Positions 48,905 through 57,702 are shown, counted from the stretch's first letter. The stretch: 64,000 nt of DNA from Acidobacteriota bacterium (GCA_029565065.1 JAKQOW010000086.1:1-64000); one strand, 5' to 3'. Numbers and translations: made by a program. The notes: generated by a model from the letters alone, not told the origin.

Positions 48905-50053
48905 CTATTCCTCCTTGTTTTGTTTTTCCTTGATAATGAAGTCTAATACTTCCTCTAAATTCTCCTTCATGCAATCCCCTCCCATGCTCTTCCATTTACA
49001 TCCATCGCGAATCCCCTCATTGATTTTAATAAATGAAGAGCAGAGCGGGCAAAATTCGTAATTACTCAGAGAAAACAGATCTCTCAAAAAATCCGAGTCG
49101 CTGCATTCTACGAAATTAGCACGAAGAACCATTGAGAGGTTTTGTTCCTCAAAGATCGTTTGAGCATTGACAATCTCTGGACATTTGACGGACACAATTC
49201 CAACCGAGTTATTCTGACACATTTGATAATAATCTTCCCAAACCTCAGGATCATAGAAATCACCTCTTTCAAAATTTGGGATTACTATGTATGAGTAGTT
49301 CGAAAAGGATCGATAATTTGTCGCCTGACTAATCGCTGTGGCAATGGAGGGAATGTCGTTCCCTCTTTTTAATTCAAAAGCAAAGGTTTGGATATCCTGC
49401 TCTTTCAACCGGTCGATGATATTGAAACCGGCAAAGTCAACATTATTAAAGGTGGATTCGCGATGATTGTCCCCAACATTTTTAAGATATGAAATATTGA
49501 ATTTTCTCTTAAGAGGTGCTTCTAATTTTTGGGAGAATTCCCGTTCTCTTATTCCAACTATAAATGGATTTTGTCTTTTACGAAAGCGGTTTGAGTTTGG
49601 ATAAAATACATATTCATTTTCAGCTCTGTGCGGTGGCCAGTTTTTAAAGCCCTCCCTAACTTTTGAAATATCAATTCTTATATAATTATTGAATTCTTGA
49701 TAATAGTTGATCTGGTTCACTAACTGCTCTCTGAGGTCACCAGATTCAACCTCATCATGAAGCAATTCTGCAAGTTCTTGGCCCAATTCCTCAGGTAAAA
49801 CAATAGATTCTAATTGGAAACCGATTCTTTCCCCTCTTTCTCGTCCTTGATTCCAAGTTAAACCACATTGTCGTTGGTAATTGATAAATGTGTCTTTAAA
49901 TTGTTGCCAGTCATTGGTAGCTCTACCTGATAGATTTCTCCTCGATTGAGCAGATAATTCTCTAAATCTAATCAAGGTAATTCTATAGGTATTGTTGTAT
50001 ACTTCTGCGTGATCGTTTAGCGTCTCAAAAATCCTTCTGATCTGAGCAATCAT
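48905..50053 (-). CDS. PD-(D/E)XK-like nuclease with C-terminal zinc ribbon, 382 aa
   Basis: The central part reads NVDFAGFNII ... FAFELKRGNDIPSIATAISQ, giving D206, E227-x-K229 and a following Gln helix, a restriction-type PD-(D/E)XK core. The C-terminus has a four-Cys pattern (CPLC ... CKWKSMGGDC). The N-terminal ~180 residues are helical with many Asn/Gln. I use ATG 50053, which has GGAG six bases upstream; ATG 50065 is possible. Composition is strongly AT-rich, so the gene is probably transferred. It overlaps a 47-aa ORF upstream, suggesting a coupled three-gene unit. Confidence 0.65.
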   Translation of the reverse strand: MIAQIRRIFETLNDHAEVYNNTYRITLIRFRELSAQSRRNLSGRATNDWQQFKDTFINYQRQCGLTWNQGRERGERIGFQLESIVLPEELGQELAELLHDEVESGDLREQLVNQINYYQEFNNYIRIDISKVREGFKNWPPHRAENEYVFYPNSNRFRKRQNPFIVGIREREFSQKLEAPLKRKFNISYLKNVGDNHRESTFNNVDFAGFNIIDRLKEQDIQTFAFELKRGNDIPSIATAISQATNYRSFSNYSYIVIPNFERGDFYDPEVWEDYYQMCQNNSVGIVSVKCPEIVNAQTIFEEQNLSMVLRANFVECSDSDFLRDLFSLSNYEFCPLCSSFIKINEGIRDGCKWKSMGGDCMKENLEEVLDFIIKEKQNKEE

Positions 50054-50168
50054 AATAATCTCCATTCAATATTTTCAAAAAGGGGATCAGTTTATCATTT
50101 TGCAAAATCGCACTTTTAGATAATTCGATATCTGGCAGTTCTATTGCACCTTCGATATCATCTCTCAT
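50025..50168 (-). CDS. Small 47-aa protein between zinc-ribbon and nuclease genes
   Basis: The frame MRDDIEGAIELPDIELSKSA continues to SDQKDF and overlaps both neighbours (the end of the zinc-ribbon gene by 11 bases, the start of the nuclease gene by 29). Its AT-rich, protein-like codon content differs from the out-of-frame shadow further upstream. Overlap on both sides suggests translational coupling. It could be an immunity or adaptor protein for the nuclease, but nothing in the sequence proves it. Confidence 0.4.
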   Translation of the reverse strand: MRDDIEGAIELPDIELSKSAILQNDKLIPFLKILNGDYYDCSDQKDF

Positions 50169-50412
50169 ACCGCTTGTGCGGGCTGCGGGTGCAGGATCCG
50201 GTGGAAGTCGAGCCGCAGTAGACGCACTTGTTGGCGCCGTGGCCGTGCTTGTGGGCACCGATGGGACTGCGGGTGCACGAGCCGTAACTCGACGATCCGC
50301 AGAACACGCAGTGCTTGTCGTCCCCCACGTGCTCGTGAATGCCGTGCGGGCTGCGGGCACATGAACCATACGACGAGGAATTGCAATAGATGCAGTGGTC
50401 AGCAATGAACAT
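50158..50412 (-). CDS. Protein of three tandem zinc-binding repeats, 84 aa
   Basis: Three ~25-residue repeats each follow C-x2-C-x-S-x-S-x-G-S-C-x-R-S-P, ending in H-x-H or a related basic end: CIYCNSSSYGSCARSPHG, CVFCGSSSYGSCTRSPIG and CVYCGSTSTGSCTRSPHK. This strongly implies three small zinc-bound modules. The ribosome site is weak (AGGGG directly before ATG 50412). It precedes the 47-aa gene and the nuclease gene on the same strand. The repeat type is unfamiliar to me; nucleic-acid binding is a guess. Confidence 0.65.
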   Translation of the reverse strand: MFIADHCIYCNSSSYGSCARSPHGIHEHVGDDKHCVFCGSSSYGSCTRSPIGAHKHGHGANKCVYCGSTSTGSCTRSPHKRYER

Positions 50413-51147
50413 CCCCTGTAAAGATCGCTGCCTCTAAACCAACGTGTCCTTGATAGAGCCAGCTATCCGTGACACGGTCTTTTCATCTTGAGTCATTTGA
50501 ATTGTCCCCGTTGAACTGAGGTTTGTCAAGTGATGCGAATCACATCTCGCAGGATTTCAAGTGCCTGCTAAATCGGATGGATTGAGGACGGCATGCCAAG
50601 GCGCCAAAGAGCGAAGCGACGTACGGAGTGTTGGATCAAGATGTGGGGAGAATGCTTCGGGCCAAGTTTGAAAGGTTAATCGTTGATGGTGGATAGTTAT
50701 TGGTTGGAAGGTCAAAATGCATAGGCTCCGGTTCGAAAGTTCAGAGGCGGGTGCATGAGAGTCGAGATACGGTAGGCTCGCGTGCACGAGCGAGGAGTAC
50801 GCCAAGCACGTCCGACAGATCGCCTGGACGTGCCGTCTGAAACGCGGGATCTCGGCCACGGTCACCAACCCGCACCCTTGTGCCTATCTAATTCCTCACT
50901 AGTCACTATTCACAGTTCACCGATCGGTTGACAAGAAAGCTTAAACGGAGTAAACCTTGAATCGGGACTCCAAATCGTGACGGATAGTTCATCATTCCCT
51001 GCCTGACTTTGGTGCAGTATAAAATTTGGGGGAGTTCGATTGTCCGGCAACTGGTTCTCGCGACGGTCTGAATTTTCCGTTGCCGCTATCCAGCGGCTCA
51101 GTATTGTTATAAAGACGCTATATCATTGCTGTTAGGCGTTGAATTGT
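50413..51147. other. Intergenic region with degenerate repeats, no supported gene
   Basis: No convincing gene is seen. A 103-codon minus-strand ORF (50557-50868) runs through repeat-like DNA ('atgccaaggcgccaaagagc' at 50592) and is not supported. The block at 50755-50825 ('gctcgcgtgcacgagcgagg') resembles the direct-repeat tract at 55010-55280. The AT-rich end (51085-51130) probably holds the methyltransferase promoter. Confidence 0.5.
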
Positions 51148-52401
51148 ATGACGAGATATTTAGTCAATAGCCGACAAGAGGGAATGCGGAATTTGAAATC
51201 CGAAATCAAGAAACATTCAGCTTGGCTGGTTCGCGAAGAAGAAAAAGTATATCAAGCCAGGGAAGAGGGTGTTCTCGGCAGGAAACGGAAGCGATTCCGC
51301 TTAATCGACGTTTTTGCCGGCGCCGGAGGGATGACTCTTGGTTTCTCAAAGACATTCGGGCACGCATTCGATTCCGTATGGGCTAACGATTTCAACGATG
51401 CCTGTGTACGTACATTTCGCGCGAACTTCGGTGACCACTGTGTATCCGGAAATATTGTAGATATTCTCAACGACCCGTCCACGATGATACCTGCAGCCGA
51501 TGTCGTGATTGGTGGACCACCGTGCCAAGGATTTAGTCTTTTAAACAAAAACCGCGATGGAGATCCCAGAAAGCAACTTTGGCGTCCTTTTCTCGATATT
51601 GTCGAGCGCTCCGGAGCCCAGGTGTTTGTAATGGAAAATGTGCCCCAATTGCTCGGCTCGTTCGAGCATGGAGAAATCATCGGCTCAGCTGAAGCCCTTG
51701 GGTTCAAGTGCTGGGGAGAAGTCCTCTGTGCAGCCGACTATGGAGTCCCTCAAACGCGACGTCGTGCATTCATCGTAGGTTGTAAGTTCTTCGATCCGTC
51801 TCTGGTATTCCCCCCGCGCAAGACGCACTACGACCCACGAAAGGGGTGCGTACAAACATCATTACTACAAACAGACAGAGACGGATATCTTCCAGGCGCC
51901 GAAAAGTGGCGTACCGTACGAGATGCAATCGGAGATCTTCCGCCGCCGAGCGGGACGGAAATTCGTGATGATGTTCCTCCACTTGACCTTCACTTCGGTC
52001 GATCTCCCACTCCTCAGAGTTTATCTCGATACAAGGCGATTCCCCAAGAAGGCATGAACCGATATGACCTTCAAAAACGTGCACCCGAGTTGACTCCGGG
52101 CTGTTGGATTCGTAAAAAGAGCGGTGGCACGGACCTCTTTGGCCGGCTTTGGTGGGATCGTCCGGCTTTCACAATTAGGACGGAATTCTTCAAACCGGAG
52201 AAGGGGCGATATCTGCATCCACAGCAGCATCGACCGATAACGCATCGGGAGGCAGCGCGGTTGCAGTCATTCCCGGATGAATTCATCTTTACGGGATCGA
52301 AGATCGAGATTGCACGTCAGATCGGCAATGCTGTACCTCCAAGGTTGGCGGCGCGTGTGGCCGACGTGGTGTGCCTGCTGTTAACGATGAACACACGTTA
52401 A
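51148..52401 (+). CDS. DNA (cytosine-5) methyltransferase, 417 aa
   Basis: All key motifs are present: motif I FRLIDVFAGAGGMTLGF, motif IV GGPPCQGFS with the catalytic Cys, motif VI FVMENVP, motif VIII QTRRRAFIVG and the final motifs X/IX HREAARLQSFPDEF and RQIGNAVPP. It methylates cytosine to protect host DNA from the linked restriction enzyme. The frame also contains a TTG at 51139 and an ATG at 51184; I use ATG 51148, as no ribosome site decides it. Downstream Vsr and HNH genes overlap or abut, so this is a complete type II-like R-M operon. GC content is lower than its surroundings. Confidence 0.95.
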   Translation: MTRYLVNSRQEGMRNLKSEIKKHSAWLVREEEKVYQAREEGVLGRKRKRFRLIDVFAGAGGMTLGFSKTFGHAFDSVWANDFNDACVRTFRANFGDHCVSGNIVDILNDPSTMIPAADVVIGGPPCQGFSLLNKNRDGDPRKQLWRPFLDIVERSGAQVFVMENVPQLLGSFEHGEIIGSAEALGFKCWGEVLCAADYGVPQTRRRAFIVGCKFFDPSLVFPPRKTHYDPRKGCVQTSLLQTDRDGYLPGAEKWRTVRDAIGDLPPPSGTEIRDDVPPLDLHFGRSPTPQSLSRYKAIPQEGMNRYDLQKRAPELTPGCWIRKKSGGTDLFGRLWWDRPAFTIRTEFFKPEKGRYLHPQQHRPITHREAARLQSFPDEFIFTGSKIEIARQIGNAVPPRLAARVADVVCLLLTMNTR

Positions 52402-52402
52402 C

Positions 52403-52846
52403 ATGACCGATGTTTTTTCGAAGGAAAAGCGAAGTTGGATCATGAGTCGCGTCAAGGGGCGTGACACAAAGCCTGAGATTATTGTTCGATCTTTGGTACA
52501 CAGGATGGGATTCCGATTCCGGATTCACCGCCGCGACCTACCGGGAAAGCCTGATATTGTCTTGCCGAGGCACAAGAAAATCATTTTTGTGCATGGATGC
52601 TTCTGGCATGGGCATAAATTGTGCCGATATTCGAAACGTCCAACAACGAACAAGCTGTTTTGGAACAAGAAACTTGAAGGGAACATCGAGCGAGATAAGC
52701 GCTTCCGGAGAATGCTGAGCAGAAAGGGATGGGAAGTACTAATCGTATGGCAGTGCGAAATACAAAAACCGCAAACTCTACTGAGGAAGCTGGAGAAATT
52801 TTTACATGACAAGCGGACCGAAAAAGGCGAAAGCGATCGACACTGA
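52403..52846 (+). CDS. vsr: Very short patch repair endonuclease (Vsr), 147 aa
   Basis: The sequence follows Vsr throughout: MSRVKGRDTKPEIIVRSLVH, the catalytic Asp in LPGKPDIVLPRHKKIIFVHGCFWHGH, zinc ligands (C and H in HGCFWHGHKLC), and W-x-K-K near the middle, ending VLIVWQCEI. It nicks T:G mismatches left by deamination of 5-methylcytosine and normally accompanies a C5-methyltransferase. It starts one base after the methyltransferase stop. Confidence 0.95.
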   Translation: MTDVFSKEKRSWIMSRVKGRDTKPEIIVRSLVHRMGFRFRIHRRDLPGKPDIVLPRHKKIIFVHGCFWHGHKLCRYSKRPTTNKLFWNKKLEGNIERDKRFRRMLSRKGWEVLIVWQCEIQKPQTLLRKLEKFLHDKRTEKGESDRH

Positions 52847-53771
52847 AACAGTGCGACAGAAAGTTGCTGAGTTGATCAACAACTTTGAAGCAGAGCTCCG
52901 TTCGGGCGACCTCCGCATGAAGGTACTTGCCTTAATTCCGATCTTCCATAAATTGCGCGAAATGGGCAAGTCTCTGATCCCGATCGAGCATGCTTCGGCT
53001 GCGAGAGATCGGATTCTTTTCTATTTCCGACAGTATCCCGGCACGGTCATCCACGGCGACGAATTGCTTGTAGTTTCCGGGATTCAAGAATATGCAAGGC
53101 GCTTGCGTGAGTTGCGTGTACAGTTCGGCTGGACTATAGTGAACGGAGACACAATCAAGGAGATGTGCGCGGAGGGCGCGGATGAGATACCGGAAGCGCT
53201 AATCTCCATGAAGCCTAACGAGTACGTTCTTCTGAACGCAAAGGAAGATCGAGACGCCGCATATCGCTGGCGCGTGGCAAACAAAATCCGGAAGGAACAC
53301 GGATCGGTGCGCGATAAAATTTTAAAATTTCTTCGAGTAAATATCGGACGTATGGTGACAAACGAAGAATTGAGATACGTGGCCGGGGACAAGACGGAAT
53401 GGGCACGGCGAGTCCGTGAACTGCGTACGGAGAACGGTTGGCCTATAGCGACAAAAACCACCGGACGCCCAGACATAGGGGTTGGATTTTACATTTTGCA
53501 GGCCGACCGGCAGAGCCCCAAACATGACCGGAATATCCCCGACGATGTGCGTCGAGAAGTACTTAGACGCGATGGATATAGGTGCAAGACTTGCGGTTGG
53601 TCACACGATGTATGGAATCCTTCCGATCCTCGGCACTTAGAGTTGCACCACATCACACATCATGTCAAGGGCGGTGCCAATGTGGAGAATAATTTGATGA
53701 CATTGTGCACCGTTTGTCATGACAAGATACATCGTGGGATGCCCCCAATTTCTAGACACTGGATGTGTTAG
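52806..53771 (+). CDS. HNH restriction endonuclease, 321 aa, C-terminus set by an IS
   Basis: Two winged-helix-like segments (ARDRILFYFRQYPGTVIHGDELL and RDKILKFLRVNIGRMVTNEELR), each followed by an ARRLREL/ARRVREL unit, form an internal duplication. The C-terminal HNH nuclease shows CKTCGW, LELHHITHHVKGGANVENNL and CTVCHDKIH. It should be the restriction partner of the upstream methyltransferase. The start overlaps vsr by 41 bases. The last ~10 residues and the stop codon (TAG 53769) lie within the left end of the IS3 element at 53741, so the original tail has been replaced; the HNH core is intact. Confidence 0.85.
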   Translation: MTSGPKKAKAIDTETVRQKVAELINNFEAELRSGDLRMKVLALIPIFHKLREMGKSLIPIEHASAARDRILFYFRQYPGTVIHGDELLVVSGIQEYARRLRELRVQFGWTIVNGDTIKEMCAEGADEIPEALISMKPNEYVLLNAKEDRDAAYRWRVANKIRKEHGSVRDKILKFLRVNIGRMVTNEELRYVAGDKTEWARRVRELRTENGWPIATKTTGRPDIGVGFYILQADRQSPKHDRNIPDDVRREVLRRDGYRCKTCGWSHDVWNPSDPRHLELHHITHHVKGGANVENNLMTLCTVCHDKIHRGMPPISRHWMC

Positions 53772-54630
53772 GCCGACCTAGGTCGGCCCCCGCGATTTGG
53801 ACACGCGGAATGTTAGGGTCCTGCGGTTGAAAGATCGATTCCTTCCAGACTGCCGCCGGCGTTCGGTAGTCCAACGCCATGTGGGGCCGCTGTTCATTAT
53901 AACCCAACGTCCACAGACGGACGGTCATTCGCGCTTCGACAATGTCCGCGAACAGCTCCCGGCTCAGACACTCCCGCCGCAGCGTGCGATGAAAGCTTTC
54001 CACGTGCCCGTTGTCGAACGGCTGCCCCGGCGGGATCTCTTCCTGCTTCACCCGCCACTGGGCCAACACCCGCTGGACCGCCTGGGAGCGGAACTCGGGG
54101 CCGCCGTCGCGGCGGATCACGGTCGGCACGCCCTCGCGCCGGAACAGCACCGCCAGGTGCGCCGCCACCGCCGTCCCCGGCAGGCTTACGTCCACCAACG
54201 GCTCCAGCGCCCGCCGCGAGTATACGTCCAGCACGTTCAGGATCCGGAACGCCCGTCCCGTCGTCATCCGATCCTGGATGAAGTCCATCGTCCACACGTC
54301 GCCCGCCCGGTGCGGCACGACCGCCTCAAACGGCCGGCTGGGGCGCCGGAAGCGCCGGTGACTCCGGAGCGGTGGTTGTCCCAGACCGTGCCCGCGCCAG
54401 TACCGGTGGAACCGCTTGGCATTGATCACATGCCCGGCCTGCCGCAGCTCGTGCAGCACCTTCCGGTAGCCCCACGCCGGATGCTGCTGCGCCAGCGCCT
54501 GCATCGGCGCCAGCCAGACCGGCATCGCCACCGGCCGCGGCCGGTAGTACACGCTCGAACGCGCCACCGCCAGACGCCGGCAGGCCGTCACCACGGGCAC
54601 GCCATACTGCTGCAGCTCCTGCGCCATCAT
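53752..54630 (-). CDS. IS3-family transposase OrfB (DDE integrase), 292 aa
   Basis: DDE residues are visible: D in VWTMDFIQDRM, D in IRRDGGPEF and E in FDNGHVESFHRTL, plus the N-terminal YRPRP / WGYRKVLHEL helix region of IS3 OrfB. It lies in the -1 frame relative to OrfA and is probably made mainly as an OrfAB fusion by frameshifting at 54655-54662. The C-terminus runs into the left inverted repeat. Apparently intact. Confidence 0.9.
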   Translation of the reverse strand: MMAQELQQYGVPVVTACRRLAVARSSVYYRPRPVAMPVWLAPMQALAQQHPAWGYRKVLHELRQAGHVINAKRFHRYWRGHGLGQPPLRSHRRFRRPSRPFEAVVPHRAGDVWTMDFIQDRMTTGRAFRILNVLDVYSRRALEPLVDVSLPGTAVAAHLAVLFRREGVPTVIRRDGGPEFRSQAVQRVLAQWRVKQEEIPPGQPFDNGHVESFHRTLRRECLSRELFADIVEARMTVRLWTLGYNEQRPHMALDYRTPAAVWKESIFQPQDPNIPRVQIAGADLGRPNTSSV

Positions 54631-54647
54631 CCGCTGCTCCCGCCGCG

Positions 54648-54914
54648 TCAGTAGTTTTTTTTAACGATCTCCGTCAACGCGTGCAACTCCAACTCCTTCT
54701 CCGCCAGCAGCCGCTTGAGCCGCCCGTTCTCCGCCTCCAGCACCTGTAGCCGCTTCGCTTCCGAGGCCGAGAACCCCTTGTACTTTTGCCGCCACCGGTA
54801 CACCGACTGCTCCGACACCCCGTACTTGCGCGCTGTCGCCGCTACGCTCGTGCCCGGGCTGTCCGCTTCCGCCAGAATCCGCACGACCTGATCGACACTA
54901 AATCGCTGCTTCAT
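54648..54914 (-). CDS. IS3-family OrfA (helix-turn-helix), 88 aa
   Basis: ATG 54914 has GGAG seven bases upstream. SVDQVVRILAEADSPGTSVA and YGVSEQSVYRWRQKY form the HTH_Tnp_1 domain that binds the IS ends, followed by a leucine zipper (LQVLEAENGRLKRLLAEKEL). It ends EIVKKNY just after the A8 tract. Confidence 0.92.
   Translation of the reverse strand: MKQRFSVDQVVRILAEADSPGTSVAATARKYGVSEQSVYRWRQKYKGFSASEAKRLQVLEAENGRLKRLLAEKELELHALTEIVKKNY
54655..54662 (-). promoter_or_regulatory. Programmed -1 frameshift site of the IS (A8 tract)
   Basis: Eight consecutive A residues on the minus strand (GTTAAAAAAAACTACTGA context) precede the OrfA stop and allow re-reading into the OrfB frame, which is offset by -1. 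This is the usual IS3-family mechanism for making the OrfAB transposase. Confidence 0.75.
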
Positions 54915-54969
54915 GATGATGCTCCTATCGCACCACCCTAACATTCTACACTGTCCAGTTTTTGGGGGC

Positions 54970-55367
54970 CGATCCAATCGTGCGGAAAAGGATCGGAAAA
55001 TTCAAAGACCTCATTAATTGGTCGAACATGCGCACGGAGTGCGCGAGGTACGTCGGGAGTACCTCGCGGCCTCCGGCCGCGAGTTCCAGCGGCAGAATGT
55101 GGGGGAAATCCTGTTGGTAGACGTTGAATGAATACTTCATTCGATTGATCCTGCCGTGGCCGAACACGCGCGCGTCAGTAGCGCGAGGAACTTGTCAGAG
55201 CGTGCCGTGGTCGAGCTCGCACGCGGAGCGTGCGAGGTACTCTTCAAATCCTGCCGTGGGCGAACTCGCACGCGGAGGGCACAAAGGTTTTCATTTGTCA
55301 TTGATCAGTTTTCATTCGTCATCGGTCATCGGTCATCGGTCATTGGTCATTGGTCATTGGTCACTGG
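54970..55367. repeat. Intergenic direct-repeat and low-complexity tract
   Basis: No gene is seen. Three or four diverged direct repeats of a ~45-60-base unit with 'ctcgcacgcggagcgtgcga' (55010-55075, 55150-55200, 55203-55250, 55251-55282) are followed by 'ggtcatcggtcattggtcat' units up to 55385. A related unit occurs near 50755-50825. Confidence 0.6.
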
Positions 55368-56492
55368 TCATTTTTCATTGGGCAATGATTTGGTCGGCGA
55401 GTCCCAAAATGTGCAGCGGGCGGAGGAGAGGAGGGCGAAGATGCGGCCGTCGTCGGCGGCGGCGGTGCGGCCCGACAGGTCCCGGAGCCAATGCGCCGGG
55501 AGGGCGGCGCGGCCGTGGAGGGCGCCCACCGCGGCGCCCACGATGGCGGCGACGGTGTCGTTGTCCCAGGTGTCGTTCACGGCGCGGACGATGGCCGCCT
55601 GCGGGTCGTGGCCGTGGCGCATGAGGATGTAGAGGACGCTGGGGAGCGTCTCCAGGAGGTACGCCCCGGAGTACCAGGCGTCGCAGGCCTCGCGCACCGC
55701 GAGCTTCGCGTCCCAGGCCCACCGCACCCGTTCCGCGACGTAGCGCCACGCCGGCCCGGCGGAGTCGGCGAACCGGCCCCCGCGCGGCCGGTAGACCGCG
55801 CCCGCCTCCAGGTCGGCGGCGGCGGCGACGAAGCGGTCGACCCACCACGCCGGCTCCGGCGGCGCCGCCAGGTCCAGCAGTTCCCAGAGCATGTCCACGA
55901 AGGCCACGCAGGCGGCGAGCGACGCGGTGTCGTTGTGGGTGACCAGGGCGGCCAGGGCCGCGTCCGCCCAGAGCGCGTTGCCGCCGCCGCGCAGGTGGGG
56001 GACGAGCACCGGGGCGATGCGCATGAGGGCGCCGTTGCCCGCCGAGGCGGGGCCGCACTCGGTCCACGGCCGGCCGGCCGCGGCGTTGCGGAGGAACTGG
56101 CGCACCGAGTCGCCGATGCCGAAGATGCGCTCGCGGGTGAAGCGGTCGGCCAGGCGCTCCGGGACCAGGCCGCCGTCCTTGACGAGCTGCTCCAGGGTCC
56201 AGAAGGCGAGCTGGGTGTCGTCGGAGGGGAAGCCGCGGCGCTCGCCCAGAGCCGGGTGGGGGAGGTAGCCGCGGATCTCGCCGTGCCGGGCGCGGCGCGC
56301 GGCGGGGAGCATGCTCTCGGTGGGGACGCCCAGGGCATCGCCCACGGCCAGCCCCAGGAGCATCCCCTCCACCCGGCCGAAGTCGAAGGCGGGCCCCTTG
56401 GGCGCCGCCGGGCGGTCGAAGATGGCCCCCCGGCGAAGCGGCAGCCGGCCGGCGGCGAGGAGCTCGTGGAACAGGGCGGTGTTGTCGATCAG
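55368..56492 (-). CDS. ADP-ribosylglycohydrolase family protein, about 374 aa
   Basis: Key motifs are GMLLGLAVGDALG with the following ESML, FPSDDTQLAFWTLEQL (metal-binding DDT), SAGNGALMRIAP, and VNDTWDNDTVAAIVGAAVGAL (second metal site DND). These enzymes remove ADP-ribose from proteins, DNA or RNA and counter ADP-ribosylating toxins. The ORF is open well upstream of ATG-like codons; residues ALFHELLAAGRLPLRRGAIF are typical of the family's N-terminus, so I extend to a CTG at 56492 that has AAGGAG seven bases upstream. A start at GTG 56372 would drop ~40 residues. It lies 25 bases after the XRE-methyltransferase gene. Confidence 0.8.
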   Translation of the reverse strand: MIDNTALFHELLAAGRLPLRRGAIFDRPAAPKGPAFDFGRVEGMLLGLAVGDALGVPTESMLPAARRARHGEIRGYLPHPALGERRGFPSDDTQLAFWTLEQLVKDGGLVPERLADRFTRERIFGIGDSVRQFLRNAAAGRPWTECGPASAGNGALMRIAPVLVPHLRGGGNALWADAALAALVTHNDTASLAACVAFVDMLWELLDLAAPPEPAWWVDRFVAAAADLEAGAVYRPRGGRFADSAGPAWRYVAERVRWAWDAKLAVREACDAWYSGAYLLETLPSVLYILMRHGHDPQAAIVRAVNDTWDNDTVAAIVGAAVGALHGRAALPAHWLRDLSGRTAAADDGRIFALLSSARCTFWDSPTKSLPNEK

Positions 56493-56517
56493 CGTCCTTC
56501 TCCTTATGGGCGGGCCC

Positions 56518-57522
56518 TCAGGCGGCCTTTCGGGATATCAACAGGCTGGAGCGGCCTGACTGCGAATCCAGCTCCTGCCTCGCGACCAACTCCATGCCGT
56601 TATATTTCAACAAGCACCTCAGGTCGTCTTCCGGGATCTCGAAAGACTGAGGGAAGACCTGATCGTCAGACTGTTCCGGCTTCTCGGGCACCGACAGCAG
56701 CAGCCGCCCACCCGGTTTCAAGTAGTCGGCCAGTTCGCCCACGGCCGGGAGCAACTCCGCCTGGGGCAGCTCCTGAAGGACGTTGGCGCAGACCACCCCA
56801 TCGAATCGTTCCTTGACCGCCTTACGCAGGCCCGGCAACCGACCCACGTCCAAAAGGCCCTTCAGGTCGGGATATCGCCGGGTGGCTTGAGCGATCATCG
56901 CCGGAACGGCATCCACCCCCTGCACGCGGTAGCCGAGACGCTTCAGCAGAGCCGCGTTCTGCCCCCCGCCGCAGCCCACGTCAAGGATGGCCGAGTCGCG
57001 ATTTGGAAACGCCTTGACGAACACATCCTCCGGCAACCGGCACGCTTCCATCTGCCGGATTTGCTCCGGCGACAGGTGGGAATAGAACTGCGCCACCGGA
57101 TCCAGCAGCGGCTCGATCTCCGGCAGCGACCGGCCCGGGGCGAGGCGGCCGGCGATCTCTTCGAAGGCGGCGCGCACGTGGCGCAGCAGGATGGCGTCGG
57201 CGCCGGGGACGCGGACGACGAGGCCGGCCACGGCGCCGGCGGCCTGGAGCGCCGGGGCGGCCAGGCGCAGGCCGTCGAGCTCCAGCACCGCCTGCCGGTC
57301 CCCCAGGGCGCGTTGGGTGAGCCGGGCGATCCGGTTCAGCACATCCCGGCTGGGGCGCAGGTCGCCCCGCTCCAGCTTGGACAGGTGCGCCTGCTTCAGG
57401 CCGAGCGCGGCGGCGAACGCCACCTGGGTGGGGAAGTCCGATTCGAGCCGCGCCGCCCGGATCCACTCGCCCAGGGTCTGACCGTTAGGAATATTACCGA
57501 CTATTTCATTCCGCTTGGTCAT
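56518..57522 (-). CDS. XRE-type HTH fused to a SAM-dependent methyltransferase, 334 aa
   Basis: Residues 15-75 are an XRE/Cro-type helix-turn-helix (TQVAFAAALGLKQAHLSKLERGDLRPSRDVL). Residues ~80-160 link to a class I methyltransferase with AILDVGCGGGQNAALLKRLG (motif I), VQGVDAVPAMI and FDGVVCANVLQELP. The fusion suggests a regulator whose activity depends on SAM or on methyl transfer. It diverges from an operon that contains metK, which makes SAM. A sigma-70-like promoter is at 57602-57631. Self-regulation of the divergent region is likely but inferred. Confidence 0.85.
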   Translation of the reverse strand: MTKRNEIVGNIPNGQTLGEWIRAARLESDFPTQVAFAAALGLKQAHLSKLERGDLRPSRDVLNRIARLTQRALGDRQAVLELDGLRLAAPALQAAGAVAGLVVRVPGADAILLRHVRAAFEEIAGRLAPGRSLPEIEPLLDPVAQFYSHLSPEQIRQMEACRLPEDVFVKAFPNRDSAILDVGCGGGQNAALLKRLGYRVQGVDAVPAMIAQATRRYPDLKGLLDVGRLPGLRKAVKERFDGVVCANVLQELPQAELLPAVGELADYLKPGGRLLLSVPEKPEQSDDQVFPQSFEIPEDDLRCLLKYNGMELVARQELDSQSGRSSLLISRKAA

Positions 57523-57601
57523 CGCTCCTCCAGTCCAGCATTGATATCCAATTACTTTTAATACTTTTATTTCAGTTTTTTAGTGAATTGCTTTCGCTTT
57601 C

Positions 57602-57631
57602 ATCCTATCAATTCATTCAGCACCGTGTCAA
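57602..57631 (-). promoter_or_regulatory. Sigma-70 promoter of the XRE-methyltransferase gene
   Basis: On the minus strand, TTGACA (57631-57626) and TAGGAT (57607-57602) are separated by 18 bases, ahead of the gene starting at 57522. It lies in an AT-rich divergent region (57523-57943, otherwise without a gene). Confidence 0.65.
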
Positions 57632-57702
57632 TCAAATAAATATTCCTGCAGGCGAACTTACGTTACGTGATCTCGTTTAGTGGATTATTTGGAATATTTA
57701 AC

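Larger units (their letters stand above)
53741..54969 (-). mobile_element. IS3-family insertion sequence, intact
   Basis: About 1.23 kb bounded by imperfect inverted repeats: left end GCCCCCAATTTCTAGACACT, right end (reverse strand) GCCCCCAAAAACTGGACAGT. It encodes overlapping OrfA and OrfB on the minus strand with an A8 slippage site between them. 'GAT' occurs next to both ends but with a one-base offset on the right, so a target duplication is not certain. The left end disrupts the 3' end of the HNH gene. Confidence 0.85.

Noticed and set aside
50557..50868. 103-codon minus-strand ORF in the 50.4-51.1 kb gap
   Set aside because: It spans repeat-like DNA, has no ribosome site and shows no protein-like pattern.
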